From the NCBI GenBank assembly GCA_031255235.1, contig JAIRSX010000096.1, forward strand, positions 1 through 6,515: 6,515 nucleotides of DNA. Direction: 5' to 3'. The position numbers were made by a program, and so were the translations under genes. The first letter of the stretch is position 1; each line of letters starts with the position of its first letter. The notes under the pieces are model-generated. The model saw only the letters and a program-made list of their open reading frames with translations. It ran no database searches and was not told where the DNA came from. Positions 1 through 6,079 of this stretch are shown in pieces. This DNA comes from Rickettsiales bacterium. Lineage in GTDB: Bacteria; Pseudomonadota; Alphaproteobacteria; Rickettsiales; UBA1997.

Positions 1-176
1 GCAATAAAAGAATGTGGAATAAAAACTCCAATAAACATCATTAATGTTCCAAAGAAGAAACTCGAGAAATTCAGTCCAACCAACAAAATTATCTTTTCCA
101 GTATTTTCAATAAAAACGCTAAAATTCTATTTAAGAAAACCTTAAGCATAATCTTTATGCTATTCTGATTTTGCAT
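1..176 (-). CDS. N-terminal fragment of a probable LpxL/HtrB-like acyltransferase
   Basis: Read on the minus strand, an ATG at 176-174 opens a frame that stays open for 58 codons and leaves the window at base 1. It starts MQNQNSIKIMLKVFLNRILA, followed by a hydrophobic stretch and then GLNFSSFFFGTLMMFIGVFI, then PHSFIA at the edge. The pattern of a short basic start, a hydrophobic helix, a Gly-x-x-x-(A/S)-S-x-x-x-G segment and an IG-x-x-(I/L)-P-x-S-x-x-A segment resembles the N-terminus of lipid A biosynthesis acyltransferases (LpxL/HtrB family). These inner-membrane enzymes add acyl chains to lipid A precursors or lysophospholipids. The catalytic HX4D motif lies beyond the window, so the family call is from pattern memory only. 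A second in-frame ATG at 149-147 (MLKVF) could also be the start; neither has a good ribosome binding site. The gene is divergent from the XseB-like gene. The plus strand of the same stretch is also open from base 1 to a TGA at 166-168, but its Lys/Ile-rich product looks like a shadow. Confidence 0.55.
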   Translation of the reverse strand, partial: MQNQNSIKIMLKVFLNRILAFLLKILEKIILLVGLNFSSFFFGTLMMFIGVFIPHSFI

Positions 177-241
177 AAAAACAAAATATTTTTGTCTTTT
201 TTTTTTTTTTAATTTATAGAAAAGGGAAACGAACTCATGGT
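177..241. promoter_or_regulatory. Divergent intergenic region with a T14 tract and candidate promoter
   Basis: These 65 bases separate two divergent starts and should hold both promoters. On the plus strand, TTGTCT (192-197) and TATAGA (215-220) are 17 bases apart, each matching four of six bases of the sigma70 consensus. The spacer consists of a T run (T14 in total, 197-210) followed by AATT. On the minus strand, TATAAA (218-213) is a possible -10, with no clear -35. A purine run AAAGGG (221-226) lies 15 bases before the XseB start, which is long for a Shine-Dalgarno, and it would lie upstream of the start point predicted from the candidate -10, so the two cannot both be right. Assignment is tentative. 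Confidence 0.3.
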
Positions 242-595
242 ATGGAAAAAATAAGCGAGCTATCATTTGAAGAGTCTGCTTCTGAATTAGAATCTATCCT
301 GGATGCATTGGAATCTACTGAAATTACTGACGACCCAAAAATTGGGGATTTATTAGAAACTGCAAGACTTTTGAAGGAACATTGTGATAATCTATTGGAT
401 AAGGAAAAACGGGAAATCGTTGAGGAGGCAAAAAGGAGTGGTGTAAAATTTCCTGAAGGGTTTGAGAAATTAACTGATTTTAGTTTTATTGGCAGGTATG
501 ATGACGATGAGGATGATGAGCGTCCGGCAGCTGTTGGAGTTGATTATGAAGTGTCAGAGGAAGGACAGGCGGATGATACACGAAGAAGGGGGTAA
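242..595 (+). CDS. xseB: Probable exodeoxyribonuclease VII small subunit with an acidic C-terminal extension
   Basis: XseB binds the catalytic large subunit XseA to form exonuclease VII, a cytoplasmic enzyme that degrades single-stranded DNA from both ends into oligonucleotides during repair. The 117-residue product carries the XseB pattern: LSFEESASELESILDALES at residues 8-26 matches the usual FEEA-x-x-x-LE-x-I-x-x-x-LE helix, and ARLLKEHCDNLLDKEKREI at 41-59 matches the second helix with its conserved Cys and final Ile. The usual Gly before the second helix is not obvious. Family members are normally about 60-90 residues. Here residues 75-117 add an acidic tail (YDDDEDDE at 86-93) that ends in an Arg-rich RRRG. 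Start choice: the ATG at 242 gives an N-terminus of normal length. An out-of-frame ATG at 237 would encode only five residues. The gene stops 33 bases before the convergent lipoprotein gene ends. No xseA is in the window. The weak point is that the family is short and of low complexity. Confidence 0.65.
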   Translation: MEKISELSFEESASELESILDALESTEITDDPKIGDLLETARLLKEHCDNLLDKEKREIVEEAKRSGVKFPEGFEKLTDFSFIGRYDDDEDDERPAAVGVDYEVSEEGQADDTRRRG

Positions 596-628
596 TATTT
601 TCTATATTCGTTTTGGTTTGTGGATTTG

Positions 629-1516
629 CTATTGCTTCTTAATGAAGTCTTTACTGCATTGACTTTCCAAGTGTTTTTTATAAGCCGGTAATCTGCTGGC
701 CCTTTTTCTATTACAATCTTCGATTTCTACATCTCTTAGTCCCAGTAGTTCTTCAATGCTTATTTTTGGTCCAACATTTCCTGTTCTCATATTGTTTTTT
801 GAACGAGTTGTCCTTTCTTCGTATTTTGCTAATAGATCTGGATATCTTTTTCTGCTCCAAATTATACAATATAATTTATCGTCCAATTTTCTCTTTTCAA
901 TGACATTGTCAATGTTTTTTAAGCAGATATCAATATTATTAAGAGACATCAAACAAATGTTCAATTTTTCAGCATCATCAACATATTCGATACAATTGGT
1001 GTCCACCACTGTTTCATTCCTTTTATTTTTTTCTTTAATTGTTTCTGTTTGAGAATCTAATTCGTCTTCTGACACGAGATTATTTTCACTGTCATCACTT
1101 CTCAAATTTTTAAGTTGTTCTCTACAGCTAGTATATGCTGCTTTTTTGTCATTTTGTTTACCAGAATAAACTAAACAAACTTCGTGTTCTCGTTCTTCAA
1201 AAGAATTTTCGATATTTTCTATAACCATTCCTTGTTCCCTTTTTATCATTTCATCTATATATGTTTTGTACTCTTGTAACTTCTTTTTATAGAACAAATC
1301 TGTTCCTGACGGTTTTGTAAACTGATTTAGTATTCTTTGATCTATTATTCTTTTCCTGCAGTTCCAATATACCATCCTACTATTTTCATAAAAATAGTTT
1401 GTTCCTTCCATTTTACATAACTCATCATCCTCAATTTCTATTGTTCTTAAAACATTGGTATCCAAATAAGGAGTGACACAAGACGATAAAAACAACAAAA
1501 ATAACAAAATCTTCAT
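629..1516 (-). CDS. Cysteine-rich lipoprotein, function unknown
   Basis: From the ATG at 1516 the product is 295 residues and begins MKILLFLLFLSSCVTP, a short type II signal peptide with a lipobox LSSC. Cleavage would leave Cys13 lipidated. I read it as an envelope lipoprotein, probably facing the periplasm. An in-frame TTG at 1525 would add three residues (MIN) and is less likely. The mature protein is hydrophilic and mostly charged helix. Ten further cysteines fall into five pairs with spacings CX18C, CX16C, CX12C, CX18C and CX18C (residues 34/53, 114/131, 175/188, 198/217 and 268/287). This fits helix-loop-helix units held by disulfides, the kind of arrangement seen in LprI-like and CHCH-like folds, but I do not recognise the family. 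The ATG lies one base after the stop codon of the PiT-like gene (TAATATG), with no separate ribosome binding site. The two are therefore probably co-transcribed and translationally coupled, and the lipoprotein may be a partner of that membrane protein. Function is not known. Confidence 0.75.
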   Translation of the reverse strand: MKILLFLLFLSSCVTPYLDTNVLRTIEIEDDELCKMEGTNYFYENSRMVYWNCRKRIIDQRILNQFTKPSGTDLFYKKKLQEYKTYIDEMIKREQGMVIENIENSFEEREHEVCLVYSGKQNDKKAAYTSCREQLKNLRSDDSENNLVSEDELDSQTETIKEKNKRNETVVDTNCIEYVDDAEKLNICLMSLNNIDICLKNIDNVIEKRKLDDKLYCIIWSRKRYPDLLAKYEERTTRSKNNMRTGNVGPKISIEELLGLRDVEIEDCNRKRASRLPAYKKHLESQCSKDFIKKQ

Positions 1517-1517
1517 A

Positions 1518-3038
1518 TTAATCAATGTCTATATAAACATCATCACCAAACTCTGATCGTATAAATAGTTGTTTTCTGGTATTTTTCAAGTTATTGATGA
1601 TTTGAATTCTATATTCACTCAAATTTGGAATTTTATCAAATAAATTGATTTTTAATATGTCCAACTTATCAGCACTAGCACATTTATATTTAAACTCAAA
1701 CTCCACTTCCCGTTCATCATACTGTTCTTTAAAAGATTCATTGACCAACGAACATTTTGCTTTTTGTCTAAATTCAAATAATTCTTCTCCCTTTATTTTT
1801 TTAATATTTTGTGATAGTAACTCTCTATCTTTCGGAGAAGTTGGTTTCTTTTTAAAACCAATGAAGGGTGCATCAACTTCTATTTCAATGGTGTCATTAT
1901 CAACAATAATTTCAATATCGGCAGAATCTATAGTAACTGGTATTGAAGACATATAAATACTATTTGCTAAAGCGAAAATTAAAGAAACCAAAAGGCCGCT
2001 ACCTGCTAACATTACATCTTTAGAAATGGATCCCCAAGAAGTTATAACCTTTTCTTTTAAAGTCATAATTCTATCAAACAAAACTGGAGCCATAGACATT
2101 TCCTGTCCTGCCAATATACCTATAAAAATCCAAGTAGTTGCCATAGGAATCGGACTTAAACTGGCAACACCCATAATAATAAATGCATATAAAAAATTTG
2201 TTACGGAAGTTGTTTTTAAGGAATCCATACCGCACTTTGTATCCACCATTTCCTGTATTGGGCCGCCTCTATTATAAATGACAAAAGCAAGCATTGCCAA
2301 TCCTATTACCAAATACAAGCACAGACCATAAACACTGAAAACTCTCGGCAAAAAGACTACCATGTTCCCGCTATTATTGGTTAACCAGGCAATCCACAGA
2401 ACAGCGGATGAAATCCATTGTAGAATTTTCCAACTTTTTTTCTTTTTAGGTTCTGTAAACAGTTTTTGACCGGTTTTATTTATCAAAAATGACCACAAAA
2501 TATAAGAAAAAAATAAACCTACAAAATACCCTATAAATGTTTTTAAGAGCATCGCTCCAACTGTAGACTGTGGAGCAAAAACGGATAGGATTAAAAAAGT
2601 AGATGATACCGCAATTTTATTGTAAGTCAATACGATCAAAATAACAGGGGCAAGAAAATGAAAAATTGTATGTTCTGGTGTGTAATCAATGGATTTTAAG
2701 CGCATAAAGTCAAGTCTGCCGTTTGTGACTATCCAACCACTAATCATAGTTATGCTATACAATACACCAACAAAAATAAACAATTTCCACCAGGATGTTT
2801 TTGAATTTGAGGACAAAAATGTTCCCAATGTTTGTACAGAATCATTTGCCATTGCAGAGAATATACACAAGGTTGCACCGACCCATTTGAGTCGTTCAAA
2901 CGGTGAAAATAAAACCGCCAACGATAATATTGTCAGAAGAAAAATGAAATTTTGTCTTGACATAAAATTTATTTTTCTCTTTTTGCTGAGAACTCCCTTG
3001 CAATATCCACTAATAAACTTTGCTCGTTTTGCTATCAT
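1518..3038 (-). CDS. PiT/PHO-4-like membrane transporter with an extra C-terminal soluble domain
   Basis: This polytopic inner-membrane protein of about 506 residues has roughly ten hydrophobic segments. Numbering here counts from the TTG at 3095. Two inverted halves resemble PiT (PHO-4) phosphate permeases: MANDSVQTLGT (82-92) matches the GAND signature of the first half, and TNNSGNMVVFLPR (239-251) sits where the second signature would be, with Asn in place of Asp. SPIPMATTWIFIGILAG (314-330) echoes the PVSTTH-x-x-x-G segment near the end of PiT proteins. PiT proteins use ion gradients to move inorganic phosphate; the substrate here is unproven because the second signature is altered. After the last membrane helix (about 362-382) come about 140 residues of soluble domain, rich in beta strand and charge, with two cysteines (448, 472). 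Standard PiT proteins lack this. Start is uncertain: the ATG at 3038 (MIAKRAKF) is chosen because a candidate promoter lies just upstream. The ATG at 2963 (MSRQNF) directly before the first helix is equally possible, and the TTG at 3095 is unlikely. The gene leads the operon with the lipoprotein. Confidence 0.65.
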   Translation of the reverse strand: MIAKRAKFISGYCKGVLSKKRKINFMSRQNFIFLLTILSLAVLFSPFERLKWVGATLCIFSAMANDSVQTLGTFLSSNSKTSWWKLFIFVGVLYSITMISGWIVTNGRLDFMRLKSIDYTPEHTIFHFLAPVILIVLTYNKIAVSSTFLILSVFAPQSTVGAMLLKTFIGYFVGLFFSYILWSFLINKTGQKLFTEPKKKKSWKILQWISSAVLWIAWLTNNSGNMVVFLPRVFSVYGLCLYLVIGLAMLAFVIYNRGGPIQEMVDTKCGMDSLKTTSVTNFLYAFIIMGVASLSPIPMATTWIFIGILAGQEMSMAPVLFDRIMTLKEKVITSWGSISKDVMLAGSGLLVSLIFALANSIYMSSIPVTIDSADIEIIVDNDTIEIEVDAPFIGFKKKPTSPKDRELLSQNIKKIKGEELFEFRQKAKCSLVNESFKEQYDEREVEFEFKYKCASADKLDILKINLFDKIPNLSEYRIQIINNLKNTRKQLFIRSEFGDDVYIDID

Positions 3039-3067
3039 AATACTTAAAATTGAACCACTGTTACCTG

Positions 3068-3095
3068 AATATATTTGACTTTTTTGAATAAACAA
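3068..3095 (-). promoter_or_regulatory. Candidate promoter for the PiT-like/lipoprotein operon
   Basis: On the minus strand TTGTTT (3095-3090) is followed 16 bases later by TATATT (3073-3068), which matches five of six bases of the -10 consensus. Transcription would start near 3061, giving a leader of about 23 bases to the ATG at 3038 or about 98 bases to the ATG at 2963. It overlaps the candidate promoter of the opposite gene, so the two would compete. The whole region is AT-rich, so chance matches are likely. Confidence 0.3.
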
Positions 3096-3102
3096 ATATT
3101 TT
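3075..3102 (+). promoter_or_regulatory. Candidate promoter for the coiled-coil/lysS operon
   Basis: TTGACT (3075-3080) matches five of six bases of the -35 consensus. TATTTT (3097-3102) matches four of six of the -10, with a 16-base spacer. The start would be near 3109, about 30 bases before the ATG at 3140. A G5 run (3129-3133) six bases before that ATG may serve as the ribosome binding site. This placement argues against the upstream TTG at 3110 as a start. Confidence 0.35.
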
Positions 3103-3139
3103 TCTACTGTTGTTTAAACTAAGTTTTTGGGGGTCTTGT

Positions 3140-4072
3140 ATGTTATTTTATGTTTTTTTTAGTTCGTTGTTTTTGAATTTAATACTTTTAATGATGTATT
3201 TCTACGGTAAAGAAAATAAAAAAATTATAAAAGATCTTAAATATAGCGTTGAGAAGGCGCAAGATGAAAAGAGTAATTTGGAAATTAAGTACAATGGGCT
3301 TCTAGACAAAGAAAGAAAAAGGGAGAAAGAAGAGGGGAAAAACAAGATTGATGAGATAAAACTTTTATTTATTAAAATAAATACTCTAGATGACAAGTTT
3401 AATTTTCTTTCTAATGAATTCAAGATCAATATGGATACTTTGAATAAAGTTGTTGGTGATTTAACATCTGATTTTGAAAAGAGGATCAGCGGGGTTACGG
3501 GGTTATTGGAACAAAGTCGTGATATTTTAAAAGGAAATGAGGAGTCCTTAAAGTTGTTGGAGAACAATGATCGAGAAATCCGAGAAGATTTGAAGCAGGC
3601 GCTTTATTATGATGAGTCGCAAGGGCAAAGTACTCAATATGAGACTGATAACGAGCAAGGACAGGAAGATGATGCATATGCAGAGAATAACGATACGGAA
3701 GACAACGAACATATTGTAGAGCAAGTGGAACAGCAGGTAACTCAAGAGATACAACAATTGCCGGAAGAAACACAGGTAGAAGAGAATATAGGTATTCAGC
3801 CAACACAACCTGTGTTAGATGTTCAACCACAAGATGATGATGCTATACAATCCATGATTCAATCGGTTAGACAAGAATTGATGCAGTCTCATGAACAACA
3901 ACCAGTACCAGCACCAGCACCAGTAGTGCCAGCACACGAACAATATAATATATCTCTTGATGCGCCGGAAGATGATTTGTCTATGGAAGATTTTTTAAAT
4001 GAAGGACAAAAACCGAGTGTGGATGATATTAAATTAGGTGTTGAAGATTTGAAAACTGAAATAAAACTATAA
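3140..4072 (+). CDS. Membrane-anchored coiled-coil protein with acidic Gln/Pro-rich tail, function unknown
   Basis: The 310-residue product starts MLFYVFFSSLFLNLILLMMY, a single N-terminal membrane helix, followed at once by basic residues (GKENKKIIKDLK). By the positive-inside rule the bulk should lie in the cytoplasm. Next come about 130 residues of Lys/Glu/Leu-rich sequence that should form a coiled coil (residues about 25-155), then a low-complexity acidic and Gln-rich stretch (about 156-255). A PVPAPAPVVPA segment encoded by CCAGYA hexamers follows (about 255-265), and then a short acidic C-terminal part that includes DDLSMEDFLNEG and ends LKTEIKL. The layout (one helix, then a charged or Gln/Pro linker) recalls envelope or division scaffold proteins such as ZipA in outline only, since the C-terminal globular domain of ZipA is absent. 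I do not recognise a family. A TTG start at 3110 would add ten residues, but the ATG at 3140 gives a cleaner membrane anchor. It lies 10 bases upstream of lysS and probably shares its transcript. Confidence 0.75.
   Translation: MLFYVFFSSLFLNLILLMMYFYGKENKKIIKDLKYSVEKAQDEKSNLEIKYNGLLDKERKREKEEGKNKIDEIKLLFIKINTLDDKFNFLSNEFKINMDTLNKVVGDLTSDFEKRISGVTGLLEQSRDILKGNEESLKLLENNDREIREDLKQALYYDESQGQSTQYETDNEQGQEDDAYAENNDTEDNEHIVEQVEQQVTQEIQQLPEETQVEENIGIQPTQPVLDVQPQDDDAIQSMIQSVRQELMQSHEQQPVPAPAPVVPAHEQYNISLDAPEDDLSMEDFLNEGQKPSVDDIKLGVEDLKTEIKL
3902..3925 (+). repeat. CCAGYA hexamer repeat within the coiled-coil gene
   Basis: Four consecutive hexamers CCAGTA, CCAGCA, CCAGCA and CCAGTA encode alternating Pro-Val/Pro-Ala. 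The repeat forms a Pro/Ala linker between the Gln-rich stretch and the acidic C-terminal segment. Slippage here would add or remove two residues without a frameshift. Confidence 0.7.
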
Positions 4073-4073
4073 T

Positions 4074-4078
4074 AAGGG
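4074..4078 (+). promoter_or_regulatory. Ribosome binding site of lysS
   Basis: AAGGG lies four bases before the lysS ATG at 4083 and just after the TAA of the upstream gene (4070-4072). It is the clearest Shine-Dalgarno-like site next to a gene in the window and fixes the lysS start. The close spacing suggests coupling with the upstream gene. Confidence 0.5.
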
Positions 4079-4082
4079 CAAA

Positions 4083-5579
4083 ATGGACGATATTTTAAAT
4101 TATTCAAAAGTGTCAAAAACTGCTGATAGGCAGAAACTTTTAAAGTTGAAAACAATTAAGGAACTGGGTATAAATCCATATCCTTATGTATATGATAAGA
4201 CAATAAGCTCTAAGGAAATTCAAGTAAAATATAAAGATATAGAGAACAACACAAAGTTGGAAAAAGATGTCTATAAAATAGCCGGTAGGTTGATCTTAAA
4301 ACGAAATCTTGGTAAATTAATGTTTTTCGATATTCATGATGAATTTGGAAAAATACAGATTTACATCGAAAAAGTGGTTTTGTCGGATATTACACAGAAA
4401 CTTCTGCCTAACCTTGATGCTGGTGATTTTATTGGTGTAGATGGATTTATTTATAGAACAGAAAAGGGTGAAATAAGTATTTTTGCGAAAGAGATTACTC
4501 TATTATCGAAATCTGTTGCTTTATTGCCTGAAAAATTTCATGGTATTGCAGATACTGAAATTAAATACAGACAACGATTTGTTGATTTGGCAATTAGTCC
4601 AGAGCAACGAGAACTCTTTAAAAAGAGAAGTTTGGTGATATCCACTATTAGACAATATTTTGATGAAAGGGGATTTTTGGAAGCTGAAACGCCGATTTTA
4701 CAACCGATTTATGGTGGTGCATCAGCAGAACCATTTACTACTCATCACAATGCTCTTGATATGCTTTTATATTTGAGAATTAGTGATGAACTTTATTTGA
4801 AAAGATTAATTGCCGGTGGTTTTGAGAAAGTATATGAAATAGGACATAATTTTAGAAATGAAGGAATTGACGTTTCTCATAATCCAGAATATACTTCTAT
4901 TGAATGGTATGAGTCTTATACGGATTATAACATACAAATGGAACGAACAGAGCAGCTTTTAGAGTTAATTGCCAAAAAAATAAATAATGGAAATACAAAG
5001 ATTAAATATAAAGATATGGAGATTGATTTTAAATCACCATTTAGAAGGCTTTCGATTTATGATGCATTAAAACAATATGCTGATGTTGATGCCGATAAAA
5101 TCACAAAAGAAGAATTGATCGCAAAACTAAAAGATTTGCATTTGAAAGTTGAGGAAAAAAAGAGTAGAGGGGAGTTGCTACATCAGTTTTTTGAGGAAAC
5201 TTGTGAAAAATATTTGGTGCAACCGACTTTTATTATTGATCACATGTTGGAAGTTTCACCTTTAACGAAACCACATCGTAAAAACCCGAAGCTAGTTGAG
5301 CGGTTTGAGCTGTACGTTGCTACCAAAGAATTAGCAAATGCTTATAGTGAATTAAACGATCCAATAGATCAATATGCACGACTTAAAAAACAAGAGGAAA
5401 ATAGAGAATATGATGTTGAGGCAATGAAAATGGATGAAAATTTTATCCATGCTATGGAAATTGGTATGCCCCCATTAGGAGGTGTTGGAATTGGAATTGA
5501 TAGGCTCATCATGTTTATGACTGGGATAGAGACCATAAAGGACATTATTCTATTCCCTACACTAAAGAATAAGAGATAA
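4083..5579 (+). CDS. lysS: Lysine--tRNA ligase, class II
   Basis: This cytoplasmic enzyme charges tRNA-Lys with lysine using ATP. The 498 residues match the usual bacterial class II length of about 500. An N-terminal OB-fold for anticodon binding spans about residues 64-140 (KIAGRLILKRNLGKLMFFDI at 65-84). The catalytic domain has all three class II motifs: motif 1 around 190-217 (RGFLEAETPILQPIYGGASA), motif 2 at 257-276 (FRNEGIDVSHNPEYTSIEWY, with the ATP-contacting Arg258) and motif 3 at 466-478 (GGVGIGIDRLIMF, Arg474). The lysine-site segments THHNALD (220-226), LYLRISDELYLKRL (229-242) and ELANAYSELNDPIDQ (416-430) are also intact. No frameshift or missing key residue is seen. It follows the coiled-coil gene by 10 bases with its own AAGGG site. 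Many alphaproteobacteria use the unrelated class I enzyme, so a class II enzyme would be notable if that is the host lineage. The IYGGASA wording in motif 1 differs from the IPGGA form of E. coli LysS and may mark a different lineage. Confidence 0.97.
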   Translation: MDDILNYSKVSKTADRQKLLKLKTIKELGINPYPYVYDKTISSKEIQVKYKDIENNTKLEKDVYKIAGRLILKRNLGKLMFFDIHDEFGKIQIYIEKVVLSDITQKLLPNLDAGDFIGVDGFIYRTEKGEISIFAKEITLLSKSVALLPEKFHGIADTEIKYRQRFVDLAISPEQRELFKKRSLVISTIRQYFDERGFLEAETPILQPIYGGASAEPFTTHHNALDMLLYLRISDELYLKRLIAGGFEKVYEIGHNFRNEGIDVSHNPEYTSIEWYESYTDYNIQMERTEQLLELIAKKINNGNTKIKYKDMEIDFKSPFRRLSIYDALKQYADVDADKITKEELIAKLKDLHLKVEEKKSRGELLHQFFEETCEKYLVQPTFIIDHMLEVSPLTKPHRKNPKLVERFELYVATKELANAYSELNDPIDQYARLKKQEENREYDVEAMKMDENFIHAMEIGMPPLGGVGIGIDRLIMFMTGIETIKDIILFPTLKNKR

Positions 5580-5830
5580 TTTTATATTTAAATATCAAAA
5601 ATACATATCGGCAATATTTATCCTGTTAGTCTTTTATGTAAAATTATCTCTGCAAAAACAATCTATCTTATGATGTATTCTTCTATTAAATCTTGTAATC
5701 TTAATGCTTCGTACTACTATTAAAGATAATCACTTAAATTAATAATAAGCCAATCACAGAATGACTAATAAATGGTATATAGTCAAGATCTTTAGCAATT
5801 ATCTATTTTTAGAGCAGTTTATAACTACAA

Positions 5831-5926
5831 TTACCTGACTATATGAGGCATCGTATCATATTTATCTTGAAAGGGCAAATATTTTTTAAAGAGGGGGGAT
5901 TGCCTTATAATTCTTGTTTTTTTCAT
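5831..5926 (-). CDS. Possible 31-residue basic small protein
   Basis: An ATG at 5926 opens a 31-codon frame that begins MKKTRIIRQSPLFKKY and ends at a TAA (5833-5831). A GAGG motif lies seven bases before the ATG, a better ribosome binding site than most genes in this window have. The product is basic with no membrane segment or recognised motif. An in-frame stop lies just upstream, so it is not the tail of a longer gene. It is antisense to a 51-codon frame on the plus strand (5843-5998) and lies within the possible inverted-repeat element. Chance is the default explanation. Confidence 0.15.
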   Translation of the reverse strand: MKKTRIIRQSPLFKKYLPFQDKYDTMPHIVR

Positions 5927-6038
5927 GCCACACCCTCGTCCATTTCATTATTTTCTATTATTTTTAAATGTTTTATAGGAACTAGATTATTTGTATAGGT
6001 GTTATATCCACAGTATTTAATTTATATTAGCATCAATC

Positions 6039-6079
6039 TATAAAATCACTCCCTATAACTTCGATGAAAGGATTTTATA
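6039..6079. repeat. Nine-base inverted repeat
   Basis: TATAAAATC (6039-6047) and GATTTTATA (6071-6079) are perfect inverted copies separated by 23 bases. They could form an AT-rich hairpin. No T run follows directly, so it does not look like an intrinsic terminator. Confidence 0.4.

Noticed and set aside
1..168. Plus-strand frame open from base 1 to a TGA at 166-168, as the end of an upstream gene
   Set aside because: Its Lys/Ile/Asn-rich product shows no gene-like pattern, while the opposite strand encodes a plausible membrane-type N-terminus starting at an ATG.
596..628. Bidirectional terminator between the convergent XseB-like and lipoprotein genes
   Set aside because: The 33-base gap has no clear inverted repeat.
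2026..3078. Plus-strand open frames within the PiT-like gene (2026-2277, 2689-3078)
   Set aside because: They are antisense to a protein with clear membrane helices and PiT-like motifs, and have no ribosome binding sites or recognisable products.
3202..4155. Minus-strand open frames across the coiled-coil gene
   Set aside because: They are antisense shadows of a Lys/Glu/Gln-rich coding sequence, giving Leu/Ser/Phe-rich products, and none has a start signal.
5584..5595. ATATTTAAATAT palindrome as the lysS terminator
   Set aside because: It contains no G or C, would be unstable as RNA, and lacks a following T run.
5874..5904. GGCAA/TTGCC pair around a G6 run as a terminator hairpin
   Set aside because: The stem is only five bases with a 21-base loop, and no T run follows directly. 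It lies about 300 bases past lysS.
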